Part shown: positions 51,230-60,165 of the stretch, piece by piece | Position numbering within the stretch: the first letter of the stretch is position 1 | Layout of the letters: the number at the start of each line of letters is the position of its first letter | NCBI GenBank assembly: GCA_964534125.1 | Contig: CAZHOJ010000001.1 | Location: 840,428-904,427, forward strand | Length of the DNA stretch: 64,000 nucleotides | DNA from: 2-02-FULL-55-14 sp964534125 | Lineage (GTDB): Bacteria; Bacteroidota; Ignavibacteria; UBA10030 | Direction: 5' to 3' | Program-made: the position numbers and the translations under genes | Notes under the pieces: model-generated | Database searches by the model: none | What the model was told of the DNA's origin: nothing | Seen by the model: the letters and a program-made list of their open reading frames with translations, nothing else

Positions 51230-52525
51230 TCACTGGTCCGGGCGGATCCTGCCGAGCAGGTCGGTGGTCGGATACTGCAGTCGGTAGTCGCCGAAGCCGG
51301 TCTCGTCGACGAAGATGAACTCGAAGTTCAGGTTGTAGTAGCGCCAGATCTCGTACGGCCGTGTGCTCGTCTCGAACGGGTGCCGTTCCACATTGTCCGG
51401 AGCGCCGAACCGGATGTACACCATCCCGCGGTCCGTCCGCCAGCCGTCCATGTAATGGCTGTAGGAGCGGTTGGCGTACTCCACGCGCCAGTAGTACTCC
51501 TCCATCAGCTCGTTCCGTTCCGTCTGCGGATCGGGGTCACGCTTCTTCCAGAAGGCCACGAAGCGCTCGCGCTTCTGGACATCGTTGGCCGCTTCCCGGA
51601 TCTCCTGCAGCTCATTGTCACGGGCGATGTAGCGCATCTGCTCGACGGCCAGGTCAAGGTCCGTTATCGACGCCGGGAGGTCCGACCACCGGACGCTGAT
51701 GGTGCGGAGCGTCCGCGCAGCCAGCGGGGCGCCCGTCGAGTCCGTTCCGGTCGCGAGGATGCGGAGATAGTAGAGGCCCATCGGCAGCTTGAACTTGGAG
51801 AACTTCATGAACACCTGGTATGGGGTCCGGTCGATCTGCTCCGTCTGCTCCACACCGAAGACCGAGTCCTGCTCTGTATTCAGCAGCGTCCCCGTGAACT
51901 GCACGTCGGTCATCCCCCGCGGGACATAGACCTCGGAGAACACGAAGAATCCCTCGTCCTCGTCGCCGATCATGGCGCTGATGTTCGGCACGATGGTGCG
52001 GCGTTCGCCGCTCGTGGTCATGCGGGTGACGATCATCGCGTCACTGATGCTGAGGGTATGAGCAGCGTAGTTCGGCACGTCGATGTCCCTGCGCACGGAG
52101 GCGCCCCGCTTCGAGTCGGAGTCGAAGATCTCAGCCTTGACGCTGTACTTTCCTGGCTGCATGTCGAACGACATCTGTTTCAGCGAGGAGAGCCGGCTGG
52201 AGCTCGTCTCAGCGAAATCCCTCGTGCGGATCTCGACGGTCTGCACACGGCTCCACACGACATCGCCGTCGTCGTTCGTGATGGTGACCGTGAGATCGAA
52301 CAGCCCAACGTACAGGTCATCCTGCTTCAGGAACCGTATCTGCTCGTACGGAACCTGCATGTAGACCTCGAGACGCGCTTTTGACAGGTCGGCCGAGGCA
52401 TACGAGAGGGCCTCCATGAAGATGGGTGTACGCCGCGGAAGACGGTCGCTCAGTTCGCTCTGCGCCTGGCCTGGCGTGAGGCCGGCAAGCATCATCGCGA
52501 TCAATGCCATTATCCTGTTCTTCAT
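51230..52525 (-). CDS. GWxTD-domain protein
   Basis: This 431-aa secreted protein has a signal peptide (about 1-20), beta-sandwich repeats in the middle, and the GWxTD domain near residues 310-410 with FWKKRDPDPQTERNELMEEY and DGWRTDRGMVYIRFGAPD. The domain is common in Ignavibacteria, Gemmatimonadota and relatives; function unknown, probably periplasmic or cell-surface. Its ATG overlaps the rimO stop by 4 bases; the Omp85 gene follows. Confidence 0.92.
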   Translation of the reverse strand: MKNRIMALIAMMLAGLTPGQAQSELSDRLPRRTPIFMEALSYASADLSKARLEVYMQVPYEQIRFLKQDDLYVGLFDLTVTITNDDGDVVWSRVQTVEIRTRDFAETSSSRLSSLKQMSFDMQPGKYSVKAEIFDSDSKRGASVRRDIDVPNYAAHTLSISDAMIVTRMTTSGERRTIVPNISAMIGDEDEGFFVFSEVYVPRGMTDVQFTGTLLNTEQDSVFGVEQTEQIDRTPYQVFMKFSKFKLPMGLYYLRILATGTDSTGAPLAARTLRTISVRWSDLPASITDLDLAVEQMRYIARDNELQEIREAANDVQKRERFVAFWKKRDPDPQTERNELMEEYYWRVEYANRSYSHYMDGWRTDRGMVYIRFGAPDNVERHPFETSTRPYEIWRYYNLNFEFIFVDETGFGDYRLQYPTTDLLGRIRPDQ

Positions 52526-53835
52526 GCCGCTGCCTCCCGATGCTCGCGCACGACCTCACCCACGAGATCGAACTCCGTCGCATCTGTGATCTTCACGTTA
52601 TAGAAATTGCCGCTCTGAAGGGGGGTCGGATTTTCCATGAACACTTCCTGATCGATCTCCGGAGCGTCCCATTCGGTCCGCCCGATCGACCGTCCGTCTT
52701 CCACCCGGTCGGCCATCACCTCTACTGTTGAACCGATGAGGGAGCGGTTCCGTTCCTCCGCCACCTCCTGCTGTACCGCCATAATGGCATCGATCCGCTC
52801 ATTCTTGACCTCCTGTGGCACCGGATCGCCGAGGTCGTACGCTGTCGTGCCATCCTCCTGAGAGTACGGAAAAACGCCTAAACGGTGAAACCCTGTTTCC
52901 CGTACGAAATCGAGCAGTTCGTCGAAATCCTCGTCCGTTTCGCCCGGATACCCCACGATCAGCGTGGTGCGAAGCGCGAGTCCGGGTACCTCTTCCCGCA
53001 TACGGCCGATCAGCTCGCGCGTTGCCCTCGAAGAGATGCCCCGGCGCATCGACCTCAGGATACGGTCCGAGATGTGCTGGATGGGCATGTCGATGTATGT
53101 ACAGATGTTCTGCCGCTCCCGGATGACCGGAAGGATATCGAGCGGGAACTTCGCCGGGTAGGCATACATCAGCCGTATCCACCGGATACCGTCGACATCC
53201 GAGATCTGTTCGAGCAGCCCTGCCAGCTCCCGCTGGCCGTTCACATCTGTGCTGTAGGCAGTCGTATCCTGCCCGATGAGGATGAGCTCGCGGACACCCT
53301 TCGCTGCCAGGGCTTGTGCCTCCCGGACGATCTGTTCGCGTGGCTTCGACACATGACCGCCGCGCATCAGCGGGATGGCGCAGAAGGAGCAGGGATTGTC
53401 GCACCCTTCGGAGATCTTCAGGTAGGCGAAATGCGAGGGGGTCGTCAGCAACCGCTCGCCGACGAGCTCCTTCCGGTAGTCGATGCCGAGGTTGCCGAGA
53501 ACGTTCTCCATCTCATGCGAGCCGAAGTAGGCGTCGACATCCGGGATCTCCTTCCGGAGGTCCTCCTTGAACCGCTCCGAGAGGCAACCCATGACGACCA
53601 CCTTCTTCGTCAGGCCGCTCTTCTTCCGTTCGACGGCTTCGAGGATGGCGTCGATCGATTCCTGCTTTGCCGCTTCGATGAAGCCGCAGGTGTTGATGAC
53701 GATGGTGTCCGCCTCATCGACGTGGCTCGTCAGCTGCGCATCGTTCAGCTTGAGCTGGCCGAGGAGCGACTCGCTATCGACGAGGTTCTTCGAACACCCC
53801 ATCGTGACGACGTGTATTTTGCCATTTGGGTTCAA
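52522..53835 (-). CDS. rimO: ribosomal protein S12 methylthiotransferase
   Basis: This 437-aa radical-SAM enzyme adds a methylthio group to the conserved Asp of ribosomal protein S12. N-terminal cluster region TMGCSKNLVDSE, radical-SAM motif CDNPCSFCAIP (about residue 145) and a C-terminal TRAM domain are present. The start is a TTG (53833-53835) with GAGG 8 bases upstream; that GAGG lies at the end of the repeat 53845-53932, so the element appears to supply the ribosome site. Confidence 0.94.
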   Translation of the reverse strand: MNPNGKIHVVTMGCSKNLVDSESLLGQLKLNDAQLTSHVDEADTIVINTCGFIEAAKQESIDAILEAVERKKSGLTKKVVVMGCLSERFKEDLRKEIPDVDAYFGSHEMENVLGNLGIDYRKELVGERLLTTPSHFAYLKISEGCDNPCSFCAIPLMRGGHVSKPREQIVREAQALAAKGVRELILIGQDTTAYSTDVNGQRELAGLLEQISDVDGIRWIRLMYAYPAKFPLDILPVIRERQNICTYIDMPIQHISDRILRSMRRGISSRATRELIGRMREEVPGLALRTTLIVGYPGETDEDFDELLDFVRETGFHRLGVFPYSQEDGTTAYDLGDPVPQEVKNERIDAIMAVQQEVAEERNRSLIGSTVEVMADRVEDGRSIGRTEWDAPEIDQEVFMENPTPLQSGNFYNVKITDATEFDLVGEVVREHREAAA

Positions 53836-53844
53836 GAAGAAGAC

Positions 53845-53932
53845 CTCACGCAGAGGCGCGGAGACGCGAAGGAAGAATATTCACTTTCATTTTCTCTGAC
53901 ATACGCCTCTGCGTCTCTCCGTCTCTGCGTGC
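53845..53932. repeat. palindromic element, family C copy 2
   Basis: Arms CTCACGCAGAGGCGCGGAGACGC and ACGCCTCTGCGTCTCTCCGTCTCTGCGT. Uninterrupted relative of 49373-49496. It fills the gap between cdsA and rimO. Confidence 0.82.
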
Positions 53933-53939
53933 AGATTCC

Positions 53940-54896
53940 CTATGACAACACAATAAAATCGATATACAAGTACACCACCGGCGCCAGGAACAGCAGACTG
54001 TCGAAGCGGTCGTACACCCCCCCATGTCCCGGAAGGAACGACGACGCATCCTTCACCCCGGCATCCCGTTTGAACTTCGACTCCACAAGGTCCCCGACCT
54101 GCCCCACCGTTCCCACGAACGTGCCCAGCACCACTGCATGGACAGGCGCGAGGTACTCGAGGAAGAAATGCGCTCCGATGACGAACGTTGCGATGGCGGT
54201 CACCAGCCCTGCTATCGCCCCTTCCCACGTCTTCTTCGGGCTCACCCGCTCGAACAGCTTATGCTTCCCGATGGTCGACCCTGCAAAGTATGCCGCCGTG
54301 TCGCACATCCAGATGGTGGCGAACAGGATGATGATCGTCATCCCTCCCCAGTGGCTGATCTGCTCCAGTTCCGCCTCGCCGGCGATCGCCACGGAAAAAT
54401 ACTGCGGCACCGGAAAACCGTACGGGAACAGTTCACGCAATCCGACGAGCGCCCCGAAGAAGACCGATACTGTCCCGACGCCCAGCACCGTGCTCCCCGC
54501 GTTCATGATCGACGAGCCTTCGCTCCTGAACAGCTCGATGAGCGCAACGGTGACCAGGAAGAGCAGCGAAACGATCAGAAAATACTGGTGCATCGTGAAC
54601 ATCCCCGGCGCCCAGCCCAGCGACACGAGCAGGTCATACACGAGCGGCTGAGACCTGTCGTAGATGAAGACCGTCTGGAACAGGAACCCGAAGATGATCC
54701 CCGTCCTCTTCAGCGGTGACGCCCCCTTCTTCTCGGTGAGGCCGTAGAACTCATGGAGCGCAAGGGCCGAGGCGATGGCGACGAAACCGAAGAACCAGTA
54801 GCCGCCCATGTAGGCCAGCCACACAATCACCGGAATGGCGATGGCCGCGACGGCCACACGCTGAGGAAATGTCGCAAAGGGGCTCTTCTCTGCCAT
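53940..54896 (-). CDS. cdsA: phosphatidate cytidylyltransferase
   Basis: This 318-aa enzyme makes CDP-diacylglycerol from phosphatidate and CTP. About eight helices and the CdsA signature in two parts, SKFKRDAGVKD and PGHGGVYDRFDS (about residues 270-300), are clear. Start at the ATG 54894-54896, just after the stop of the zinc-ribbon/DUF2007 gene. The longer frame upstream overlaps that gene and is not needed. Confidence 0.94.
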   Translation of the reverse strand: MAEKSPFATFPQRVAVAAIAIPVIVWLAYMGGYWFFGFVAIASALALHEFYGLTEKKGASPLKRTGIIFGFLFQTVFIYDRSQPLVYDLLVSLGWAPGMFTMHQYFLIVSLLFLVTVALIELFRSEGSSIMNAGSTVLGVGTVSVFFGALVGLRELFPYGFPVPQYFSVAIAGEAELEQISHWGGMTIIILFATIWMCDTAAYFAGSTIGKHKLFERVSPKKTWEGAIAGLVTAIATFVIGAHFFLEYLAPVHAVVLGTFVGTVGQVGDLVESKFKRDAGVKDASSFLPGHGGVYDRFDSLLFLAPVVYLYIDFIVLS

Positions 54897-54900
54897 CGGG

Positions 54901-55344
54901 TCAGGTTCCTTTCTTTTCGGCGTACTGATCGATGATCCCGCGGGCCGCTTCCTGTTGTTCCCGAAGAACGTAAACGGATGCCTCATGCGCCAGCGTCAGG
55001 CCGTACAGGCCCGGATGCGACCGGTATTCGAACATGCGGGCGCCGATCCCCCCGTTCTCCAGGTTCCTGCAGATCCAGTCGGCTTCGAACATGGACCCGT
55101 ACCTGCCGAGCAGCACATGCGTCTCCTGCAGGCCGCGGTGGGATGCATCTGCGCAGTATGTCACGCCTTCATGCTGAACGCCGCATGCATCGCACACGGG
55201 CGTACCGCACACTACGCACGCCCCCGTCGCGGGACGGAGCTCCTCCCCTTCGCACACCGCCTGCTCCGATGACGCCCACAGGCCGCAGCGTTCACACCAG
55301 TGGTCGCCCGTCGGGACCTCTGCCGGACATCGCCTACATCGCAT
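54901..55344 (-). CDS. zinc-ribbon protein with DUF2007-type domain
   Basis: This 147-aa protein has an N-terminal CRRCP...CERCG ribbon, a CVVCGTPVCDACG finger (about residue 42) and a C-terminal GRYGSMFEADWICRNLENGGI segment of the DUF2007 (putative signal-transducing) type. Start at the ATG 55342-55344 with GAGGAGG upstream, overlapping the CPBP gene by 11 bases. Function unknown. Confidence 0.8.
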   Translation of the reverse strand: MRCRRCPAEVPTGDHWCERCGLWASSEQAVCEGEELRPATGACVVCGTPVCDACGVQHEGVTYCADASHRGLQETHVLLGRYGSMFEADWICRNLENGGIGARMFEYRSHPGLYGLTLAHEASVYVLREQQEAARGIIDQYAEKKGT

Positions 55345-56263
55345 GCGCCGCCTCCTCTCCATGCAGCTGTCCGGTGATGCGCGCATACAGGCGTATGATC
55401 ACGAGGAACAGCGCCAGGAACAACGCCGCCTGCGCCAGCACCAGACCGATGCTCGGGGTCGAGCCTATTGTTTCGATGAGCATCTCTTCGTTGTCCATTC
55501 CGGTCCCGACGACCACCACAGCGAGCCCGTTGTTCACGAAGTGCAGCAGCACCGGCACCCACATCGACGCCGACCGGTAGCGCGTGTAGGCGAAGAAGAT
55601 GCCAAGCCCCGCAAGGCCGATGATATCGAACGGATTGAGATGAAAAAGACCGAACAGCAGCCCCGAGCCGATGAAGCCCCACACAGGCTTCGCGATGTGT
55701 GTCAGAAGGGACTGGACCAACCCCCGGAAGAAGACCTCCTCGACGATGGCCGGTACGATCGCGACGACCAGCAGCACGGTGACGAACTCCCACGGCGTTT
55801 CGCTCGTTACGAGCGTCATCATCATCGCCTTCAGCATCTCCTTGATGGGAGAGAGAAGCGTTTCGACGATCTCCGGAAGAGGGATCAGGCTCTGCAGATA
55901 AAGAATGGTCTCGAGGACCCGCTGCAGCGACAGCAGGCCGAGGAAGGCAAGCGCCAGCTCGACGAGCGACGGGATCCGCATCGGGAAGACCGTCGCCAGC
56001 GTGATGCCGCTGAACCGCGCAATCAGCAGCGTGGGAAGAAGGATGAACAGGAGCTGTGAGACCATCGTCACCGCGCGGAACATGCCGACATTTTCGGCCG
56101 TCACCGACAGGTCACCGACGATGACATACGTGAGGAGACCGCCCCCTCCCTGATAGAGAAGGAAGACGCCGAAGAGGCTGAGGATGAGAAGCAGGACCTG
56201 GCGCGATGCGTCCTGCCGCGGCGAGGGCTGCACTGCCTCGAAGGGGACGTACGGTTCCGTCAT
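55334..56263 (-). CDS. CPBP-family intramembrane metalloprotease
   Basis: This 309-aa polytopic protein has about eight helices, EEVFFRGLVQ (EExxR motif, near residue 190), FGLFHLNPFD (catalytic His) near 225 and a further His near 255. Family members cleave prenylated or peptide substrates in the membrane. It is coupled on both sides, overlapping the zinc-ribbon gene and, by ATGA, the upstream 316-aa gene. Confidence 0.92.
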   Translation of the reverse strand: MTEPYVPFEAVQPSPRQDASRQVLLLILSLFGVFLLYQGGGGLLTYVIVGDLSVTAENVGMFRAVTMVSQLLFILLPTLLIARFSGITLATVFPMRIPSLVELALAFLGLLSLQRVLETILYLQSLIPLPEIVETLLSPIKEMLKAMMMTLVTSETPWEFVTVLLVVAIVPAIVEEVFFRGLVQSLLTHIAKPVWGFIGSGLLFGLFHLNPFDIIGLAGLGIFFAYTRYRSASMWVPVLLHFVNNGLAVVVVGTGMDNEEMLIETIGSTPSIGLVLAQAALFLALFLVIIRLYARITGQLHGEEAAHAM

Positions 56264-57210
56264 CGCGTGTGCTTGATCATGGCGGCCAGCAGTGGGACCA
56301 TGATCTCATGATGGCCGGTGAAGGAATACCCCCTCCCCGACCCTCTCGTGGGCCGCTCGACAACGTTGACGGTCGGACGATACTGGCGGATCATGTCGAA
56401 ATTTGCGGTCGAAAATCCCTTCGCTTTGTTGCCCAGGTTGCGCGCGACGGTCAGCGCCTTGAGGAACACCTCCGGGAGGATGACGGCAGACCCAATATTG
56501 AGCACCACGCCCCCGCCGGTGAGGCCGGACACGGAGGTGATGAGGACCTTGAAGTCCCTGAACGAGAGCTCACCCGTTGCGGCACCGTTCATCGTCGGCT
56601 GCTGATGGTTGATGTCCGTTCCGATGGCAGCGTGGACGGTGACCGGTACATCCTTCCTGTAGCACTGCGCCAGAATGGAGTACTTCAGATTCTTCGCCTT
56701 CTCTGCGATGAGCCTCTTGGCGAGAGCTTCGCCGTATCCCTCAGACCCGTACTCGAAGGCAGCCGTCAGCGTGGAATTGATGAACACGCCCGTGTCGCGC
56801 GACATGCCGAACGAGCCGTCCATCAGATTGACGGCGACGTCTTCCGACGTATGTCCCCACATGGCTGTCTCCACGTCGTGGATGGCCGCCGCGCTGTTCA
56901 TGGCCACGTGCGTGACGGTGCCCCGCTTCACCAGATCGATGATCACCGGCGCCAGGCCCACCTTGATCACGTGCGCACCCATCATCAGGATGACCGGCTT
57001 CTTCTTCCGGCGTGCGATACGGATGTCCGTCACGAGGTCGCGGAGCTCCGACCCGATGAGGATGTTCGGAAGTGAGTCGAGGAAACGGCGCAGGCTCACG
57101 GCCGTGTCCGGCAGAACGCCGGCGAAGTCCTTCGGCCTCACCTTGCTCTTACGGGTGCCGATGGGGATCGTCCTGACCCCGGAGATATCTGTTGCTTTGA
57201 ATTTTGCCAT
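56260..57210 (-). CDS. deoxyhypusine-synthase-like conserved protein
   Basis: This 316-aa protein has VILMMGAHVIKVGLAPVIIDL (about residue 73), HVAMNSAAAIHDVETAMWG (about 98), and late SVSGLTGGGVVLNIGSAVILP. The arrangement resembles the NAD-binding deoxyhypusine synthase fold of short bacterial relatives that lack an eIF5A substrate. I place it there with moderate trust. Its true reaction is unknown. It overlaps the CPBP gene (ATGA). Confidence 0.6.
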   Translation of the reverse strand: MAKFKATDISGVRTIPIGTRKSKVRPKDFAGVLPDTAVSLRRFLDSLPNILIGSELRDLVTDIRIARRKKKPVILMMGAHVIKVGLAPVIIDLVKRGTVTHVAMNSAAAIHDVETAMWGHTSEDVAVNLMDGSFGMSRDTGVFINSTLTAAFEYGSEGYGEALAKRLIAEKAKNLKYSILAQCYRKDVPVTVHAAIGTDINHQQPTMNGAATGELSFRDFKVLITSVSGLTGGGVVLNIGSAVILPEVFLKALTVARNLGNKAKGFSTANFDMIRQYRPTVNVVERPTRGSGRGYSFTGHHEIMVPLLAAMIKHTR

Positions 57211-57262
57211 GGTTCACCAGGTTCAGTGGTTTCCGGATTCACTCAGAACCCGAAGAGATGTC

Positions 57263-57298
57263 ATCCTGAACGTTCGCGCCAGCGAACGATTCCGGATC
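57263..57298. repeat. REP-like hairpin, family D copy 4
   Basis: ATCCTGAA...TTCCGGAT outer pairing with a perfect CGTTCGC/GCGAACG inner stem (57271-57288). It lies in the gap before the 316-aa gene. Confidence 0.6.
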
Positions 57299-57382
57299 CA
57301 CACTCCCGCTGGCCGAGCGTGACGAGACACTTGTCTCAGGGAACTCTTCCCCTTGCCTCCATGTCCGGCACGTTGGGATCGG

Positions 57383-58213
57383 TCAATCCAGCTTTGCCTT
57401 CAACGGCCCTGTCAGTCCGGAATATTCCCTCAGCTCAGCCTCGATGTAGCCTACCGCCACCTTCGTGTCGACCTTCACAGGTATGCGTTGCTCGTCGTTG
57501 GTCATCCAGATGAGGATGCGCCCTTCGGAGCGGAACAGGCCTCCCTCGGTCATCAGCGGCTCGATCAGAACGCAGTCGAATGTCCCTGCCGCCACGGAGA
57601 CCTTCTGATATCCGAGGAACTTCACCGCGAGCGTGTACGTCGAATCCTTGTAGAAATTCCTCAGTTCCGTCTTCTGTCCCGGGCGCATGGAGGAGAAATC
57701 GAACGTCCGCGCAAAGTAGAACGCCGACACGACATCATGCACATAAGGAGGGATGATGTACGTCCCATCGGTGGTCGTCGCGATGTTCCGTCGCTGATCG
57801 AACTCCGCCTCAAAGTCCCGCTTATAGCCGCCCTCACGGATCTTCTGCGTGAACTTCCACGGAAAGAGGCCTTTCACATCGACGAAGGTCTGGTACTTGT
57901 CCTCGACCTTGTATATCCACGAAAAGGTCGGTGTCGAATTGACCGTGAACTCGATGCGGTAGGCGGGCCGTCCCCGGAACGTGTCGATGGCAGGGATAGC
58001 GAACACTGCTTCGCCGGCAGTGATGAAACTGTATCCGACATCGAACACGAGACGTTCGCCGAGCGCAAAGGCGCTGTTCGGCACGACACGGAAGGCCGTC
58101 CGCGCCGTATCGGCTGGAAGGATCTCCGGGTCCTGCCCAAAGAGAGCTGCTACAAAGAGAAACGATTGAAGTGTCGAAAGCACAAAGGTCCGTGTGTTCA
58201 GTGAGAGGATCAC
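57383..58213 (-). CDS. DUF3108 domain-containing protein
   Basis: This 276-aa protein has a signal peptide (about 1-24) and the DUF3108 pattern: LGERLVFDVGYSFITAGEAVF, VDVKGLFPWKFTQKIREGGYKR, AGTFDCVLIEPLM and RIPVKVDTKVAVGYIEAEL. Periplasmic, function unknown. Its ATG overlaps the stop of the glycosyltransferase gene (58210-58213). Confidence 0.92.
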   Translation of the reverse strand: MILSLNTRTFVLSTLQSFLFVAALFGQDPEILPADTARTAFRVVPNSAFALGERLVFDVGYSFITAGEAVFAIPAIDTFRGRPAYRIEFTVNSTPTFSWIYKVEDKYQTFVDVKGLFPWKFTQKIREGGYKRDFEAEFDQRRNIATTTDGTYIIPPYVHDVVSAFYFARTFDFSSMRPGQKTELRNFYKDSTYTLAVKFLGYQKVSVAAGTFDCVLIEPLMTEGGLFRSEGRILIWMTNDEQRIPVKVDTKVAVGYIEAELREYSGLTGPLKAKLD

Positions 58214-59241
58214 GCGCGTCCGGTCTGTGGTGATGAGAGCATATCAAGAGCCTTCGCCGCTACCGCGCCAACGGTGATCTGGTCCATGCAGGCATTCCCC
58301 ATGCATTCACGTCCGCGGCACTGCTCGCATCGGGATTTGTCGGGCACGAATGTCGCCTGACGCTCCGCCAGCGGCCCCCAGCGATGCACCGCTGCTGCCT
58401 CGAGCGGAGGAAAGAACCCGATCACCGGGGTCCCCACCGCCGCTGCAATATGGAGCGGTCCAGTCGAATTCGACACGAACAGCGACGCCCGCTGACAGAA
58501 GGCCGCAAGCTCCATCAGGGATAGCTCGCCTGCGACAGAGATCGCGCTGCCGCCCGAATCGTGCACGATACGGTCCGCCAGGTCGATCTCGTCCTGCGAA
58601 CCCGAAATGACCACGGGAATGCCTTTTCCCGCCAACGCTCGTGCAAGGCCGGTGAAATTGGCGGGCCGCCAGTCCCTGGCCGATCCGCCGCTTCCCGGAT
58701 GCAGCACGACCCAGCTTTCTTTCCCCTGCAATCCCTTCCGAACGAGCAACCGCTCCGCCGCCTGCACATGCGCATTGGACGGATGAAGCGCCGGACGCAC
58801 GCTTGCCGGGGGATCGATCCCGATCGCCCGCAGCAACCGGGCATTCAGTGCTGCCTCGTGCATACCGCTCCGCTTCCGGTGGTCCGGGACCCTCTCGTTG
58901 AAGAAGAACGAATACCATCGATACGACGTCCCGACCCGGACGGGGATCCTCGCTCGCCACGTCAGCCATGCAAGCTCCGGACGCGGAAAGACATGGATGG
59001 CCACGTCGAATCCGCCGGTGCGGATGGCCGCGAACATGTCCTGCCCTGGGCTGACCGTCTCGAGCTGAATGACCTCATCGACGCCCGGATACCCTTCGAC
59101 GAGCTCCCGGGTGTACTCGCGGACAAGGAACGTCACCGACGCGTCCGGGTATCGCCCCTTGATGAGGTCCACCATCGGAAGCGTAAGAACAACGTCCCCG
59201 ATGCGGTCAGTACGCAGAAGGAGGATACGTCGTGGCATCAT
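58210..59241 (-). CDS. family 9 glycosyltransferase (heptosyltransferase-like)
   Basis: This 343-aa enzyme starts RRILLLRTDRIGDVVLTLPM and contains WVVLHPGSGGSARDWRP (donor-binding region, near residue 180) and SNSTGPLHIAAAVGTP near 255. These are the marks of GT9 heptosyltransferases in lipopolysaccharide core synthesis. It is coupled to the DUF3108 gene. The sugar is unknown. Confidence 0.92.
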   Translation of the reverse strand: MMPRRILLLRTDRIGDVVLTLPMVDLIKGRYPDASVTFLVREYTRELVEGYPGVDEVIQLETVSPGQDMFAAIRTGGFDVAIHVFPRPELAWLTWRARIPVRVGTSYRWYSFFFNERVPDHRKRSGMHEAALNARLLRAIGIDPPASVRPALHPSNAHVQAAERLLVRKGLQGKESWVVLHPGSGGSARDWRPANFTGLARALAGKGIPVVISGSQDEIDLADRIVHDSGGSAISVAGELSLMELAAFCQRASLFVSNSTGPLHIAAAVGTPVIGFFPPLEAAAVHRWGPLAERQATFVPDKSRCEQCRGRECMGNACMDQITVGAVAAKALDMLSSPQTGRA

Positions 59242-59385
59242 GCACGCGAAAGTTCAGTACCTGATGAATATACCCAGAACTCTTCTGAGAGGGAAGGAAG
59301 AGCAGGAACGATGCCGGCAGGATGTACCGATGAGCCGGCTGGAGTGTGTTCTGTTGATGTGTAGGGAAGGACCCGGATGGGACGG

Positions 59386-60075
59386 CTACGTCGAGGAGAT
59401 GATGAAATCCTTCGTGTCGGTCTCCCGGATGAGACGCGGGCGCCCAGCCTTGTCCATGGCGGTCATGAGATAGCCGAGGTACACGTCGATGACGTTGCTC
59501 TCGCTGTAGTTCTCATGCCCCCAGATCTCCTTGGCGATCTGCTTCCTGCTGAGGGGCGTGTCCGGATTGCTCACGAGGTACTGCATCAGCCGGAACTCGA
59601 TATCGGACACCTCGATCTTCTTCTCGCCGAGGCGGATGGTCCGCTCCTTCAGGTCGACATGGACATCGCCGCAATGGAGGACCTGCGGTTCGGCGTGTTC
59701 CGTCCTGCGGAGATGAGCTTCGATGCGTGCGAGCACCTCCTCGAAGTCGAACGGTTTGACGAGGTAGTCATCCGCTCCGGCCTTCAGGGCTTTCACCCTG
59801 TCCTCGAGGAGCCGGTCGGCGGAAAGGATGAGGATCGGCATTCCGTATTTTTCCTTCCGGACGATCTGGAGGAACTCCATCCCCGTCAGCTTCGGCATGT
59901 TCATGTCAAGAAGCACCATGTCGAAGCGGCTGGTGCGCACCTGATGAACGCCCTCTTCGCCGTCCTTCGACCATACGATGTCATATCCCGCCTTCTCGAG
60001 ACGTGCCTTGACGACCGACCCGACGGAATGCTCGTCCTCCACGAGGAGGAGTCTCTTTTTCTTTGTCTCAGTCAT
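59386..60075 (-). CDS. OmpR/PhoB-family response regulator
   Basis: This 229-aa protein has a receiver domain (about 8-120, phosphoacceptor Asp in MVLLDMNMPK, Lys in LVKPFDFEE) and a C-terminal winged helix (about 135-225) with LSRKQIAKEIWGHENYSESNVIDVYL. No kinase is adjacent, so it is an orphan regulator in this window. Confidence 0.94.
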   Translation of the reverse strand: MTETKKKRLLLVEDEHSVGSVVKARLEKAGYDIVWSKDGEEGVHQVRTSRFDMVLLDMNMPKLTGMEFLQIVRKEKYGMPILILSADRLLEDRVKALKAGADDYLVKPFDFEEVLARIEAHLRRTEHAEPQVLHCGDVHVDLKERTIRLGEKKIEVSDIEFRLMQYLVSNPDTPLSRKQIAKEIWGHENYSESNVIDVYLGYLMTAMDKAGRPRLIRETDTKDFIISST

Positions 60076-60165
60076 AGGATTCGGTTTTCAGAATAAGCAT
60101 TTCGGGAGCAAGGAGCAAGGAAACCATGTGACGCGGGGCATATCAGAGGAGGTCAGGAACCACTC

